From Eudoraea chungangensis (lineage in GTDB: Bacteria; Bacteroidota; Bacteroidia; Flavobacteriales; Flavobacteriaceae): a stretch of 64,000 nt of DNA. A program made the translations under genes and the position numbers. This document shows positions 17,412 to 26,998 of the stretch, in pieces (the stretch's first letter is position 1; each line of letters begins with the position of its first letter). The stretch lies in assembly GCF_029360665.1 (NCBI RefSeq), contig NZ_JARDUB010000002.1, positions 62,001 to 126,000 on the forward strand, in the 5' to 3' direction. Under the pieces are notes generated by a model that saw only the letters and a program-made list of their open reading frames with translations, was not told the DNA's origin and ran no database searches.

Positions 17412-19409
17412 TTAATCTAAGGGAGAACAAAAGGAGGAAGCAGGCAAACCTTCCTGATTAAACAAGCTGGCCGCACAGGTATCTTTCCAAGCATACCTCA
17501 CATATTTGGGACGCCTCACCTCTGGAGACAAAAGTTCTATTTTTTCTTTTATTATAACCGCCCTAGCTTCTTTAAAAACTTTATCTTCTCCTGCTATTTC
17601 AAATCCCGTAACAGGAGTCTCTATCAATTTAAGTCCACTACCCACCTCGGTAAAGGACACCAATAATTTATTTCCTTTGGCTGTATGGCTTTTGTATAGA
17701 GGGCCAGAGGCGACTAGTTCTATATTATATTCATTCTTTAGGGCCATTCCCCCCAGCCTCTTGCCAACATCTATTTTATTTGCCGGATGAATATTTGCTG
17801 GGTTTCCGATATCTAGCGTCACTGCCATCCCGGTATTTTCAAGACTCAGTGTTTTTCTTTGTGCATCTCTAAGGGCGGCAGATAAGTTATTTCCATAATT
17901 AAATGGGGCTATTTGAACGAAATAAAATGGAAAGTTGGCCTGCCATCTATTACGCCAATCCCTGATCATTGCTGGAAATAGGCGCTCGTACTGTTCTGCC
18001 CTGCCGACATTAGATTCCCCCTGGTACCAAATGGCGCCTTTAATGGCATAAGGAATCAATGGAGCAATCATAGCATTAAACAATACGCTTGGTGAGTGAG
18101 AATTAATATTTACAATAGTTGGTCTTTTTAAATTGGTTGCCTCTTTTATATCGTATAGGTAAAACTTGGCATCGTGGATTTCCGCAGTGGGCAACAATTT
18201 CCACAAACCATCTAAATCTAAATAGTCCTCTGAGGTAGATAGGGTAATAGGGCCATTTATACCACCACCACCACCTGTATCTACAACTCTTATGGCGATA
18301 GTATTTACACCTTTTTTAAGAAGAGTCTTAGGTACCGTATACGTTCTTTTTAGAGTATGTTTTCCTGGTCCTACAGTAAAACCAATTTGTTTGCCATTAA
18401 TAAAGGTAAAGTCCATATCGTCTACCGCACCCAAAGAAAGACTAAAGTCTTCTTTAGGATCTTCCCTGAGCATAAATGATTTACGTATCCAGATAATGCC
18501 ATCCATTCGCCACTCTTCTCTTTGGTCTAGGGTTCCGGGCAACTCAATGTCTTCCCATGCATTGTCGACATAATCTTTCTGAGCAAGCTCCGAATCCTTA
18601 AGATTTAATTCCAACCAGTCGGTTTCTTTTTCAGGAATTTCAATGCTCTGCCATCTGGAATACCATTCATTTTTTATTTTCTCCATATTTGGATTGGAAA
18701 GAGAGGCAACTAACTCATCGAAGTCACCCAAGCCTTGTATAGAAGTATTGCTAGTCCAGGCTTCAGCAGGCGTGCCACCCCAACTAGTATGTATAATACC
18801 AATAGGTATATTTAATTTATTTTCTAATCTTTGAGCAAAATAATACGCGGTAGCGCTAAAACTTCCCGCTGTTTCTGCACTGCTAACTAACCACTCACCT
18901 TTTACATTTTTTAACTCTTTAAGAGAGAGATTCCTTTGGACGGTAAACATCCGAATATTGGGATTAGTAGCAGCATTAATTTCATTTGTGGAATTTAGGA
19001 TTGTATCATTTGGAGGCCATCCTGTTAGAGGCATTTCCATATTGGACTGCCCCGATGCAAGCCATACTTCTCCAATTAAGACATCTCTAATTTTTATCTC
19101 TTCGTTTTCAGAAGAGATAGAAAAGGTATAGGGTCCACCCGCTTTGGGAGTTTCTATCACAAGAGACCAATTTCCAAGGGCGTCTGCCTCCGTTTTCTGC
19201 TGTCCAATCCAGTCTGCTGCAATTTCAACAGTTTTATTGGGTGAAGCCGTTCCCCATACGGTAACCTTTGCGTGTTGTTGAAGAACCATATGATCCTGGA
19301 ATAGTGGGTGGAGAACCAATGGTTCTTTCTGGGTATTACAGCCAATTAGAAGTATAAAAAGTAATCCGTAAAGAAGATACTGAAAATGCGAAATGTTATT
19401 AGGAGACAT
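17412..19409 (-). CDS. Sialate O-acetylesterase-like lipoprotein
   Basis: This 665-residue SGNH-type carbohydrate esterase has a lipobox (LLIGC, Cys24), so it is membrane-anchored outside the cytoplasm. Block I is WLASGQSNME with the nucleophile Ser122. GAIWYQGESNVGRAEQYE is the second conserved block, and DIGNPANIHPANK supplies the Asp/His region near residue 545. A jelly-roll-like insertion (about residues 265-385, with WIRKSF and GVNTIAIRVVDTGGGG) splits the esterase, as is usual in SASA proteins. It removes acetyl groups from sugars such as sialic acid or plant/algal glycans; the true substrate cannot be read from sequence. It lies 9 bp after a Gfo/Idh gene. Confidence 0.88.
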   Translation of the reverse strand: MSPNNISHFQYLLYGLLFILLIGCNTQKEPLVLHPLFQDHMVLQQHAKVTVWGTASPNKTVEIAADWIGQQKTEADALGNWSLVIETPKAGGPYTFSISSENEEIKIRDVLIGEVWLASGQSNMEMPLTGWPPNDTILNSTNEINAATNPNIRMFTVQRNLSLKELKNVKGEWLVSSAETAGSFSATAYYFAQRLENKLNIPIGIIHTSWGGTPAEAWTSNTSIQGLGDFDELVASLSNPNMEKIKNEWYSRWQSIEIPEKETDWLELNLKDSELAQKDYVDNAWEDIELPGTLDQREEWRMDGIIWIRKSFMLREDPKEDFSLSLGAVDDMDFTFINGKQIGFTVGPGKHTLKRTYTVPKTLLKKGVNTIAIRVVDTGGGGGINGPITLSTSEDYLDLDGLWKLLPTAEIHDAKFYLYDIKEATNLKRPTIVNINSHSPSVLFNAMIAPLIPYAIKGAIWYQGESNVGRAEQYERLFPAMIRDWRNRWQANFPFYFVQIAPFNYGNNLSAALRDAQRKTLSLENTGMAVTLDIGNPANIHPANKIDVGKRLGGMALKNEYNIELVASGPLYKSHTAKGNKLLVSFTEVGSGLKLIETPVTGFEIAGEDKVFKEARAVIIKEKIELLSPEVRRPKYVRYAWKDTCAASLFNQEGLPASSFCSPLD

Positions 19410-19418
19410 ATATTAATC

Positions 19419-20711
19419 TTAAAAATTATTCAAATTCCATTTATTTCTAGGTGTTCTAAACAGTAGTTTGTTCGCTTCTTCGTCATTAACAAACTCCTCT
19501 TTCTGACTATCCCAACTTAGTTCCCTTTTTAATCGCCACGAAATTAGACCAAGATGCATAGGCAATGTCATATTCCTGGCATATTCTAAATTAGATTCAG
19601 GTTGCTCTCTAGATTTAACAGCATCGATAAAATTTTGCTGATGCCCAGGAGACCTTGGTATTGTCTGTACAACAGAGTCTATGTCTTTTAGCTTTTCACC
19701 ATCAATCGTAATTTCCCTTGTATTGTAGTCGCATATTAATGTCCCTTTCTCACCTACAAAATATGCACCTATTGCTCTCTCTGAAGCCCCAGGAACATCC
19801 GGAGGTTTTGATGTCCATAGTATTTTCAGATCTTCAAATTCATAGTCAACATCAATCCACTTGGGAGTATTTGCAATACCATCTGCGACTTCACCTTTTG
19901 CCTTTATTTTCTTAAGTCCTTTGGGCTCTAATGCCCAGTAAACCACATCGGCAATATGGCACCAGAAATCTGCAAATATTCCGCCAGAATAGTCCATAAA
20001 ATAGCGATACGTAAAATGGCATTTAGCGGGGATATAATCTACCAATGGCGCTGGTCCTAACCACATATCCCAATTAAGAGACTTGGGAACTCTCTTTACT
20101 TTTGTGTCTTTTATTAAAGGGGTATCACCCGTTTTCCAAAGTCTAACAGTATGTACCTTACCTATAGTTCCAGCCTTTATGAGCTCTACAACTCTATGAT
20201 AGTTATCAGTTGCATGGATTTGCGTTCCTAATTGAAAGACACGTTTATTCTTTTGTTGTGCGGCCAGCATCATTTGCCCTTCTCTTAAATCATAGGACAA
20301 AGGTTTTTCGCCATAAACATCCTTGCCAGCTTCAAAGGCAAGTGCAGCTATCTGGGCATGCCAATGATCTGGGGTGGCACAACTAATGGCGTCAACATCC
20401 TTTCTTTCAATAATCCTTCTAAAGTCTTCATAGCCACCTGCATTATGATCATTTGGCAAACTCTTCAATGTTTTAAGGCTTTTTTGTAAGTGATTCTGGT
20501 CTACATCGCACAGAGCAACAATTTCAACTTCTGGTATTTCAGAGAACCATTTCATGTGGTTGTTTCCCATGCCTCCAACACCTATGTGAGCAATTCTAAT
20601 ACGATCACTCGCTCTAAACTTTGTATGAAGGGAAGGTAGAACGGAGATGCCTAAAAATCCAAGACTACTTTTTTTAACAAACTCTCTTCTATTCTGCTTT
20701 GATTTACCCAT
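19419..20711 (-). CDS. Gfo/Idh/MocA-family oxidoreductase with Tat-type signal
   Basis: This 430-residue NAD(P)-dependent sugar oxidoreductase-like protein begins with an N-terminal twin-arginine-type leader (NRREFVKKSSLGFLG), suggesting export to the periplasm. A Rossmann fold follows (IAHIGVGGMGNNHMKW), then the EKPLSYDLREGQ segment containing the conserved EKP. WHAQIAALAFEAGKDV is also typical. Such exported members usually act on glycosides or amino sugars, sometimes with a tightly bound NAD cofactor. It precedes the esterase by 9 bp, so they are probably one unit acting on the same glycan. A gap of 86 bp separates it from the hydroxyproline genes upstream. Confidence 0.88.
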   Translation of the reverse strand: MGKSKQNRREFVKKSSLGFLGISVLPSLHTKFRASDRIRIAHIGVGGMGNNHMKWFSEIPEVEIVALCDVDQNHLQKSLKTLKSLPNDHNAGGYEDFRRIIERKDVDAISCATPDHWHAQIAALAFEAGKDVYGEKPLSYDLREGQMMLAAQQKNKRVFQLGTQIHATDNYHRVVELIKAGTIGKVHTVRLWKTGDTPLIKDTKVKRVPKSLNWDMWLGPAPLVDYIPAKCHFTYRYFMDYSGGIFADFWCHIADVVYWALEPKGLKKIKAKGEVADGIANTPKWIDVDYEFEDLKILWTSKPPDVPGASERAIGAYFVGEKGTLICDYNTREITIDGEKLKDIDSVVQTIPRSPGHQQNFIDAVKSREQPESNLEYARNMTLPMHLGLISWRLKRELSWDSQKEEFVNDEEANKLLFRTPRNKWNLNNF

Positions 20712-20797
20712 GGATTATTTTTTTACTGTATTAATGTACAAAAAAGATTGCCATAGTAAATGGGTGGCAAAACTATAAAGGAGATTTTCTATACCAC

Positions 20798-22048
20798 TTA
20801 AAAGCGTCTATCGGGGCTAAATGGAGCAATATCCATGGAAAGGTTTTCTTTGTTCAAGATTTCCGAGACTAATTTTCCCGTAGCAGGACCTAAGCTCCAG
20901 CCCATCATGGCGTGTCCGGTAGCAAAGGTAAAATTGTCATATTTTTTTGTTCTTCCAATGTAGGGTAGCCCGTCCGGTGAAACTGGTCTTAGTCCACTTT
21001 TGGCATTACTTAGATCATGAGAATCTATTCTTATTTCCGGATAATAGTCTCTTGCGGCTCGTCCTATTGCTGCCACCCTTTCTTTTCTAATAATGTTGTT
21101 GATTCCTGAGAATTCCATGGTACCTGCAAAACGCGTATACTCTTTCATTGGTGTAACCGCGGCTTTGGCTTCCATTAATACCGCCGGCAGTCTAATCCCT
21201 GTGGGTTTGGCAACATTGATGGCATAACCTTTTCCTGCTTGTAGAGAAATAGGGATGTCTAAAAGCTTAGCTAGATTACCGCTCCATGATCCTGCTGCCA
21301 TCACAACTTCATCGGCCTCATAGGTGTTGCTTTTTGTGCTAACCGATACAATTCGGTGATTCGATCTTTTTATTTTAATGACTTCCTGATTGGTCATTAT
21401 TTTCACTCCTACACTTTTTAGGTAATCTAATAGTTTGGGCATTATTTCTGTGGGAGTGGTGTGTGCATCACAAACATAGTGAATGGCACCTTTGGCATCA
21501 ATTTCAACATCAGGCTCTAATTCTTTGAGGTCTTTGTAATTCAAAGAATTCACTTCTAAGCCCAGAAATTTCGCCTTGTCTGCTACTTCCATTTCTTTTT
21601 CTCCGGCCTTATCTGTTTTATAGAGCATTAGAAGACCTTTTTTTGCTAACTGAAAGCTTCCCAAATCTTCTGAGGTTCTCAGCTCTTCATACAGGGTTTT
21701 GCTAAGAATGTTTATGTCTTTAATCACAGGAATCGCCAGGTTCACTTTTTTATGCGTGGATGACTTATGAAAATTCCACGACCACTTAAAAAAATCTGTA
21801 TCCCACCGGGGTTTCATATAAAAAGGACTAGAAGAATTAAACATCCATTTCAATCCTTTGGCGATCATCCCGGGCGAGGCTAGCGGAATGATATGGCTAG
21901 GGGTAATATATCCCGCATTGACAAAGGAAGCACCGGAGCGTATATCTGCCTTATCAATAACGGTAACCTGGTGTCCAGATTTGTGTAAATAATAAGCAGA
22001 ACTTAAGCCTACAATTCCACCTCCTATAATTACTACTTCTTTTCCCAT
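20798..22048 (-). CDS. FAD-dependent D-amino acid (probable D-hydroxyproline) dehydrogenase
   Basis: This DadA/DAO-family flavoprotein has 416 residues and an N-terminal FAD motif VVIIGGGIVGLSSAYYL. A second signature, SGLRPVSPDGLPYIGRT, lies near the C-terminus, followed by GHAMMGWSLGPATGKLV. In trans-4-hydroxyproline catabolism such an enzyme oxidises cis-4-hydroxy-D-proline to a pyrroline. The call rests on context: it lies 3 bp after a 4-hydroxyproline epimerase and in one run with the deaminase and semialdehyde dehydrogenase genes. On sequence alone a general D-amino acid dehydrogenase is equally possible. Confidence 0.85.
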   Translation of the reverse strand: MGKEVVIIGGGIVGLSSAYYLHKSGHQVTVIDKADIRSGASFVNAGYITPSHIIPLASPGMIAKGLKWMFNSSSPFYMKPRWDTDFFKWSWNFHKSSTHKKVNLAIPVIKDINILSKTLYEELRTSEDLGSFQLAKKGLLMLYKTDKAGEKEMEVADKAKFLGLEVNSLNYKDLKELEPDVEIDAKGAIHYVCDAHTTPTEIMPKLLDYLKSVGVKIMTNQEVIKIKRSNHRIVSVSTKSNTYEADEVVMAAGSWSGNLAKLLDIPISLQAGKGYAINVAKPTGIRLPAVLMEAKAAVTPMKEYTRFAGTMEFSGINNIIRKERVAAIGRAARDYYPEIRIDSHDLSNAKSGLRPVSPDGLPYIGRTKKYDNFTFATGHAMMGWSLGPATGKLVSEILNKENLSMDIAPFSPDRRF

Positions 22049-22051
22049 TGT

Positions 22052-23059
22052 TTAAATTACTTGAAAACCAAGAGCAAAAGGATCCTCCTGGTCAATTGTT
22101 ATGGTATTATATCCGTAAATTCGTGCCCACCCCTGTATACTGGGAATAATAGCAGGAATACCATTTACACTAGATATTGCTTCTATTTTTCCAACAAAAG
22201 TAGAACCTATAAAACTCTCGTGAATAAACTCCTCTTTAAGGTGTAATAAGCCCTTGGAATGCCATTGAGCCATCCTAGCAGAAGTACCGGTGCCGCAGGG
22301 CGATCTATCTATGGCTTTGTCACCGTAAAAAACTGCGTTTCGGGCAGTAGACTTATCACTTATTGTTTTCCCTGTCCATAGAATATGAGATACGCCATTT
22401 ATAGTGCTATTTTCTGGATGAATAAATTCTTCTGGATATCTTTTGTTTATCTCTTTTCTTAGTTGATAACTCATTGTAATTAACTCGCTGGCCGAAAAGA
22501 ATTCTAATCCTTCAAAATTATCTTGAACATCAATGATAGCATAAAAATTTCCACCGTAAGCGACATCGAAAACGAGTTCCCCTAAAACATCGCTATTAAT
22601 TTTTAAGTCTCTCTTGGCCAAAAAAGACTTTATATTATTAAACTTAACCCAGATAACTTTCCCATTTTTTAGACAATAGGAAACATGAATTAAACCTGCG
22701 GGTGTTTCAAGTTTTATTTTCCCGGGGGTTTTCGGTTTAATGAGCCCTTCTTCCAAACCAATAGTGATGGCCCCAATGGTTCCATGTCCACACATGGGCA
22801 AACATCCACTGGTTTCCATAAATAAAAGACCCAAATCATTAGAAGGATCTGATGGTTCAAGGAAAAAACCACCACTCATCATGTCGTGACCACGGGGTTC
22901 GAACATTAGACCTTTTCTAATCCAATCAAATTCCCGTATAAAATGCTGTCTTTTTTCACTCATATTTTTCCCTTTCAGCTCTGGAAACCCTTTTGTAATT
23001 AGTCGCACGGGATTTCCACAGGTATGAGCGTCTATACAGCTGAAAGTTGTTTTTGTCAT
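22052..23059 (-). CDS. 4-hydroxyproline 2-epimerase
   Basis: This proline racemase-family enzyme interconverts trans-4-hydroxy-L-proline and cis-4-hydroxy-D-proline in the cytoplasm. Both catalytic bases are cysteines: Cys90 in LPMCGHGTIG and Cys255 in DRSPCGTGTSARMA. This argues against the dehydratase subgroup, in which one Cys is replaced by Thr. The start MTKTTFSCIDAHTCGNPVRL has the usual DAHTxGxP block. The 335-residue length is normal. Proline racemase is a possible alternative, but the neighbouring three genes complete the hydroxyproline pathway and decide the call. Confidence 0.88.
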   Translation of the reverse strand: MTKTTFSCIDAHTCGNPVRLITKGFPELKGKNMSEKRQHFIREFDWIRKGLMFEPRGHDMMSGGFFLEPSDPSNDLGLLFMETSGCLPMCGHGTIGAITIGLEEGLIKPKTPGKIKLETPAGLIHVSYCLKNGKVIWVKFNNIKSFLAKRDLKINSDVLGELVFDVAYGGNFYAIIDVQDNFEGLEFFSASELITMSYQLRKEINKRYPEEFIHPENSTINGVSHILWTGKTISDKSTARNAVFYGDKAIDRSPCGTGTSARMAQWHSKGLLHLKEEFIHESFIGSTFVGKIEAISSVNGIPAIIPSIQGWARIYGYNTITIDQEDPFALGFQVI

Positions 23060-23068
23060 AGAAAAAGA

Positions 23069-24652
23069 CTAAATCTTGGAATCAGTATAGGAACCGTTTA
23101 CAAATCTTAGAATATTAAGTGGGTTCTCATTTTTTAAAGCATCAGGTAATTGTTCATTTGGCCAGTTTTGATATGAAAATGGCCGTACCCATCTTTTTAT
23201 GGCGTTTGTTCCAACCGCTGTAAACCTGCTATCACTAGAAGCTGGGAAAGGCCCTCCATGTACCATAGAAGGGCATACCTCAACCCCAGTTGGAACACCA
23301 TTGTATATTATTCTACCAACTCTTTGTGCCATAGCATCTATTACCTCGGAATAAGTCTTTAATTCATTGCTGTCTCCCAGAACGGTGCCGGTTAATTGTC
23401 CTTCCAGCTCCTTGATAATATCCTGTATTTCCTCCGGACTTTCACATTCTACAACAATAGAAAACGGACCAAATACTTCCTGATGGAGCTTAGGGTTTTG
23501 AGAAAAATCTTTTCCACTCACACTTAAAACCAATTGCTGGGCAAAATAGGATGGATTTTCTGAACTAGGGGAATTAAGCTGTGTTATCCCCTCCTGTGCA
23601 ACAGCCTCTTTTTTTCCTTTTTCATAGTTGTCATAAATTGTAGGATGCAGCATGCAACTTGGATCTAATGCAGCTATGTCTTTACCAAGAGTTGTTTTAA
23701 AATTATCCAAACTTTTCCCTTTTACGCCAAAAATTAAACCGGGATTTGTACAGAACTGACCCGCTCCAAGCATAATTGATGACGCGTATTGATTAGCCCA
23801 ATATGCACCATTTTCTGATAATGCGGAAGGAAAAATAAGGACAGGATTTACACTACCCATTTCCGCAAATACAGGAATTGGCTCCGCCCTCTCATTGGCT
23901 AATTTATATAGGGCTGTACCTCCTTTTATGCTTCCGGTAAAACCAACTGCTGTTATTCCTGGATGTTTTACCAGAGCTTGTCCCACTTCAATGCCACTAC
24001 TATTTAAGTTAGAAAAAACACCATTTGGCATATCTGTTTTCTTTGCCGCACTTATGATAGCAGAAGCAACTAATTCACCTGTCGCAGCGTGCATAGGGTG
24101 ACTTTTAACAATTACTGGGCACCCTGCTGCCAAAGCACTAGCAGTATCCCCGCCGGCTGTTGAATAGGCAAGAGGAAAATTACTGGATCCAAAAACGGCT
24201 ACTGGCCCTATTGGAATAAGCATTTTTCTCAGGTCTGGTTTTGGGATCGGAGAACGATCAGGGATTGCCGTATCTATACTAGCCTCTACCCAAGAACCAT
24301 CTTCCAATGCATTGGCAAAAGATCTTAACTGACCAACGGTTCTTCCTCTTTCTCCTTTGGCTCTTCCTTCCGGTAGTGCAGTTTCCTTTGAATAGGTTTC
24401 AATTAATGTATTTCCTAATGCCTCTATTTCATCTGCAATAACTCTTAAGAATCCAGCACGTCTTGCCGGGGAGATATTTCGGTAACTGATAAAGGCATTT
24501 TGAGCGAGCCTGGCTGCCTCCTCCAATTCTTCCTGAGTTGCCTCATAAAAGGTCCATTCATTAGTAATACCCAATCTTGGGTTAAAAGTTTTGTATGTCT
24601 TTTCGCCTTTAGAAGATCTTTTGTTCCCCAAATAGTTTTGTCCTGTAATCAT
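23069..24652 (-). CDS. Alpha-ketoglutarate semialdehyde dehydrogenase
   Basis: This NAD(P)-dependent aldehyde dehydrogenase oxidises 2,5-dioxopentanoate to 2-oxoglutarate, the last step of hydroxyproline (and pentose/glucarate) breakdown. The ATG at 24652 (MITGQNYLGN) is preferred because a longer frame would overlap the upstream gene; this gives 527 residues. From that start the catalytic Cys is about 301 (GAGQFCTNPG) and the Glu about 264 (VFAEMGSVNP). The cofactor region includes GPVAVFGSSNFPLAYSTAGG. The FCTNPG and SSNFP motifs are characteristic of the KGSADH subgroup. It lies 10 bp after the deaminase gene. Confidence 0.9.
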   Translation of the reverse strand: MITGQNYLGNKRSSKGEKTYKTFNPRLGITNEWTFYEATQEELEEAARLAQNAFISYRNISPARRAGFLRVIADEIEALGNTLIETYSKETALPEGRAKGERGRTVGQLRSFANALEDGSWVEASIDTAIPDRSPIPKPDLRKMLIPIGPVAVFGSSNFPLAYSTAGGDTASALAAGCPVIVKSHPMHAATGELVASAIISAAKKTDMPNGVFSNLNSSGIEVGQALVKHPGITAVGFTGSIKGGTALYKLANERAEPIPVFAEMGSVNPVLIFPSALSENGAYWANQYASSIMLGAGQFCTNPGLIFGVKGKSLDNFKTTLGKDIAALDPSCMLHPTIYDNYEKGKKEAVAQEGITQLNSPSSENPSYFAQQLVLSVSGKDFSQNPKLHQEVFGPFSIVVECESPEEIQDIIKELEGQLTGTVLGDSNELKTYSEVIDAMAQRVGRIIYNGVPTGVEVCPSMVHGGPFPASSDSRFTAVGTNAIKRWVRPFSYQNWPNEQLPDALKNENPLNILRFVNGSYTDSKI

Positions 24653-24662
24653 ATTTGTGTTT

Positions 24663-25601
24663 TTAGGCAGTTCTGTGCGATGTTTCAAGGTTTAAAATAT
24701 ACTTGGAGACATCAGGTCTGTTTTCCAATCCATTGTTAATTATTTCAAGAACCCTTTCACGCTCAACTCCACGTAATGGTAATCTTGGAGCTCTTACTTT
24801 TTCCGTTCCAATACCTGTTGCTACTTCAGCTAACTTAATATTTTGGACTAGTTGAGGGCTAATATCAAGTTCTAGTAGGGGTAAGAACCAGCGGTAAACA
24901 GCAAGTGCCTTACTAATCTCCCCTGCCTGTATTAGATTGTATATTGCGACGGTTTCTTCAGGAAAGGCACAAACCAATCCTGCTACCCATCCATCGGCCC
25001 CCATTAAAATACTTTCCATTCCTAGAGTGTCTACCCCAGTTAAAACCTTTAACCTCGAGCCAAAAGCATTCCTTAATCTTGTAATATTTGAGATATCCCT
25101 TGTCGATTCTTTAACGGCTTGAATGTTGTTACAGGACAATAAATCCTGAAACATATCCAAAGTTACTTCAATGCCATAATCAATTGGGTTGTTGTAAATC
25201 ATAATAGGCAAATCTGTATTTTGGGCGATGGTCTTTAGATAGGTCACCGTTTCAAAAGAATCCGCCTTATATCGCATGGGAGGCAACACCATTAAGCCAC
25301 TAGCTCCGTTATTAGCCGCATGTTCTACAGCTTTAACTGCCCCTTTAGTTGATTGTTCGGCGATATTTATTATTACGGGAACTTTTCCTTGTACATATTC
25401 CACTGCGGTCTGTACCAGGATTTTCTTTTCATCGTCGCTTAGGGTACTTGCTTCTCCCAGTGTTCCGCCAAGTACCACGCCGGTAACGCCGGCCTTGATT
25501 TGGGCATTTAAATTTATCTTGAACATGTCAAGATCTAAAGTGTCTTTGTCCGTAAATTTGGTGGTTAGCGCTGGCATAACCCCTTTCCATTCGAATGTCA
25601 T
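24663..25601 (-). CDS. DHDPS-family deaminase/aldolase, probable pyrroline-4-hydroxy-2-carboxylate deaminase
   Basis: This 312-residue TIM-barrel protein belongs to the dihydrodipicolinate synthase/N-acetylneuraminate lyase superfamily. The Schiff-base Lys164 lies in AVKESTRD and the partner Tyr136 in MIYNNP. The substrate loop GGTLGEASTLS is present. In the hydroxyproline pathway this family converts 1-pyrroline-4-hydroxy-2-carboxylate to alpha-ketoglutarate semialdehyde and ammonia. The assignment depends on the neighbours: the dehydrogenase for its product follows directly, and the epimerase and FAD enzyme come next. True DapA would normally sit with lysine genes. Confidence 0.87.
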   Translation of the reverse strand: MTFEWKGVMPALTTKFTDKDTLDLDMFKINLNAQIKAGVTGVVLGGTLGEASTLSDDEKKILVQTAVEYVQGKVPVIINIAEQSTKGAVKAVEHAANNGASGLMVLPPMRYKADSFETVTYLKTIAQNTDLPIMIYNNPIDYGIEVTLDMFQDLLSCNNIQAVKESTRDISNITRLRNAFGSRLKVLTGVDTLGMESILMGADGWVAGLVCAFPEETVAIYNLIQAGEISKALAVYRWFLPLLELDISPQLVQNIKLAEVATGIGTEKVRAPRLPLRGVERERVLEIINNGLENRPDVSKYILNLETSHRTA

Positions 25602-25659
25602 AATTAATTTTTTCGGATTAATGGATTTATAAAACCTCTCTTTTGCTTTCTTTTATTAC

Positions 25660-26838
25660 TTATTCTGAAACATCAAACTTATATACCGTAGTTGATTTAT
25701 AAGTTTCTCCCGGTTGTAGTAGGGTTGATGGGAATTCTGGTTGATTGGGTGAGTCTGGAAAGTATTGGGTTTCCAGGCAAAAAGCACCATTTTTTTCATG
25801 AGGTTCCCCATTTTTTCCTGAGCTACTACCATTTAAAAAATTTCCTCCATATAATTGCATCCCTGGTTTGGAGGTATACACTTCCATAATTCTTCCAGAT
25901 TGTACTTCCTCTACTCTTGCTGCTAAAACAAGTCCTTCTTTATTTGTCGGTGTCTTATTTAGTACAAAATTATGGTCATAACCACCCCCAAGAATAATTT
26001 GTTCATGTTGGCTGTCTAAACCTTCTTTTAGCACTTTTGGCTCCTGAAAATCCAAAGGTGTTCCATCAACACTTTCCAAAGTGCCAATAGGAATTAGACC
26101 GGCGTCGACCGGTGTATAATATGCTGCATTAATAAACATAACATGATCGTTAACATCACCCTTGCCTTCTCCTTTTAAATTAAAGTAGGAGTGATTGGTT
26201 AAGTTTACAACAGTAGTTTGGTCTGTATTGGCCTCATAAACAATTTTCAATTCATTGGAATCGGTTAAGGTATACGTAACAGTTACGTCTAGGTTACCCG
26301 GATAGCCTTCTTCCATATGTGCGGAAATTCTTTGGAATTTAACGCTATTGGAAGCCAGCATTTCTCCTTTCCAAATAACACTTTCAAAACCAATTAAACC
26401 GCCATGTAAATGATTTTCGCCATTGTTGATCGCTAATTGATAATCTTTGCCTTCTATGCTAAACTTTCCCTTAGCTATTCTATTTCCATAGCGCCCGATA
26501 ACGGCGCCAAAATTATTTTTAGGCCCATTCATATAATCATCAAGAGTTGGAAGTCCTAAAACTACATCTTCCAATTTACCATTCTTGTCTGGCACATGCA
26601 AGGCAATAAGACGCTGTCCGTAATTAGTAAAGTCTGCCTTTATGCCATTTTTATTTATTATTGTATAGAGTTGAATACTATCTTTCCCAACAATTTTGGA
26701 GAAATCACTGGATAATATTTCATTTTCATAAACCTGCTGCTGTATAGCTGGAATATTTTCTTCCGCTTTTCTGGATTGCTTGCAACTGATAATTTGCATG
26801 CCGATAAGGACTAATAAAACATAAGATAATCTATTCAT
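25660..26838 (-). CDS. galM: Aldose 1-epimerase (mutarotase), lipoprotein
   Basis: The enzyme interconverts alpha and beta anomers of hexoses. A lipobox (MQIISC, Cys19) places it at a membrane facing the periplasm, where it can act on sugars before import. The catalytic His region NLTNHSYFNLKG and the general base region GAFCLETQYFPDSPN are present, as is ENHLHGGLIGFE. The 392-residue length fits exported GalM proteins. It starts the minus-strand run 58 bp upstream of the deaminase gene, so it may share its promoter with the hydroxyproline genes although its chemistry is unrelated. Confidence 0.9.
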   Translation of the reverse strand: MNRLSYVLLVLIGMQIISCKQSRKAEENIPAIQQQVYENEILSSDFSKIVGKDSIQLYTIINKNGIKADFTNYGQRLIALHVPDKNGKLEDVVLGLPTLDDYMNGPKNNFGAVIGRYGNRIAKGKFSIEGKDYQLAINNGENHLHGGLIGFESVIWKGEMLASNSVKFQRISAHMEEGYPGNLDVTVTYTLTDSNELKIVYEANTDQTTVVNLTNHSYFNLKGEGKGDVNDHVMFINAAYYTPVDAGLIPIGTLESVDGTPLDFQEPKVLKEGLDSQHEQIILGGGYDHNFVLNKTPTNKEGLVLAARVEEVQSGRIMEVYTSKPGMQLYGGNFLNGSSSGKNGEPHEKNGAFCLETQYFPDSPNQPEFPSTLLQPGETYKSTTVYKFDVSE

Positions 26839-26998
26839 ATTCTTGGATTAATTAAGACGAATAAAAGTAGGAAAAAGTTATAAGCTAAACAGAGATGTTA
26901 TTAAGTTAATTTTGATAACAGTATGCTTTCTAACCTTGAATTAAGGTAACTCATCTATTTATCGATCTTTTTAACTCAGATTATGCTTATTTTTAAAG

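Noticed and set aside
22052-23059. trans-3-hydroxyproline dehydratase instead of epimerase
   Set aside because: That subgroup replaces one catalytic Cys by Thr; here both Cys90 and Cys255 are present.
23069-24688. Longer aldehyde dehydrogenase start at 24688
   Set aside because: It would overlap the deaminase gene and add a non-conserved leader; the ATG at 24652 gives the family N-terminus.
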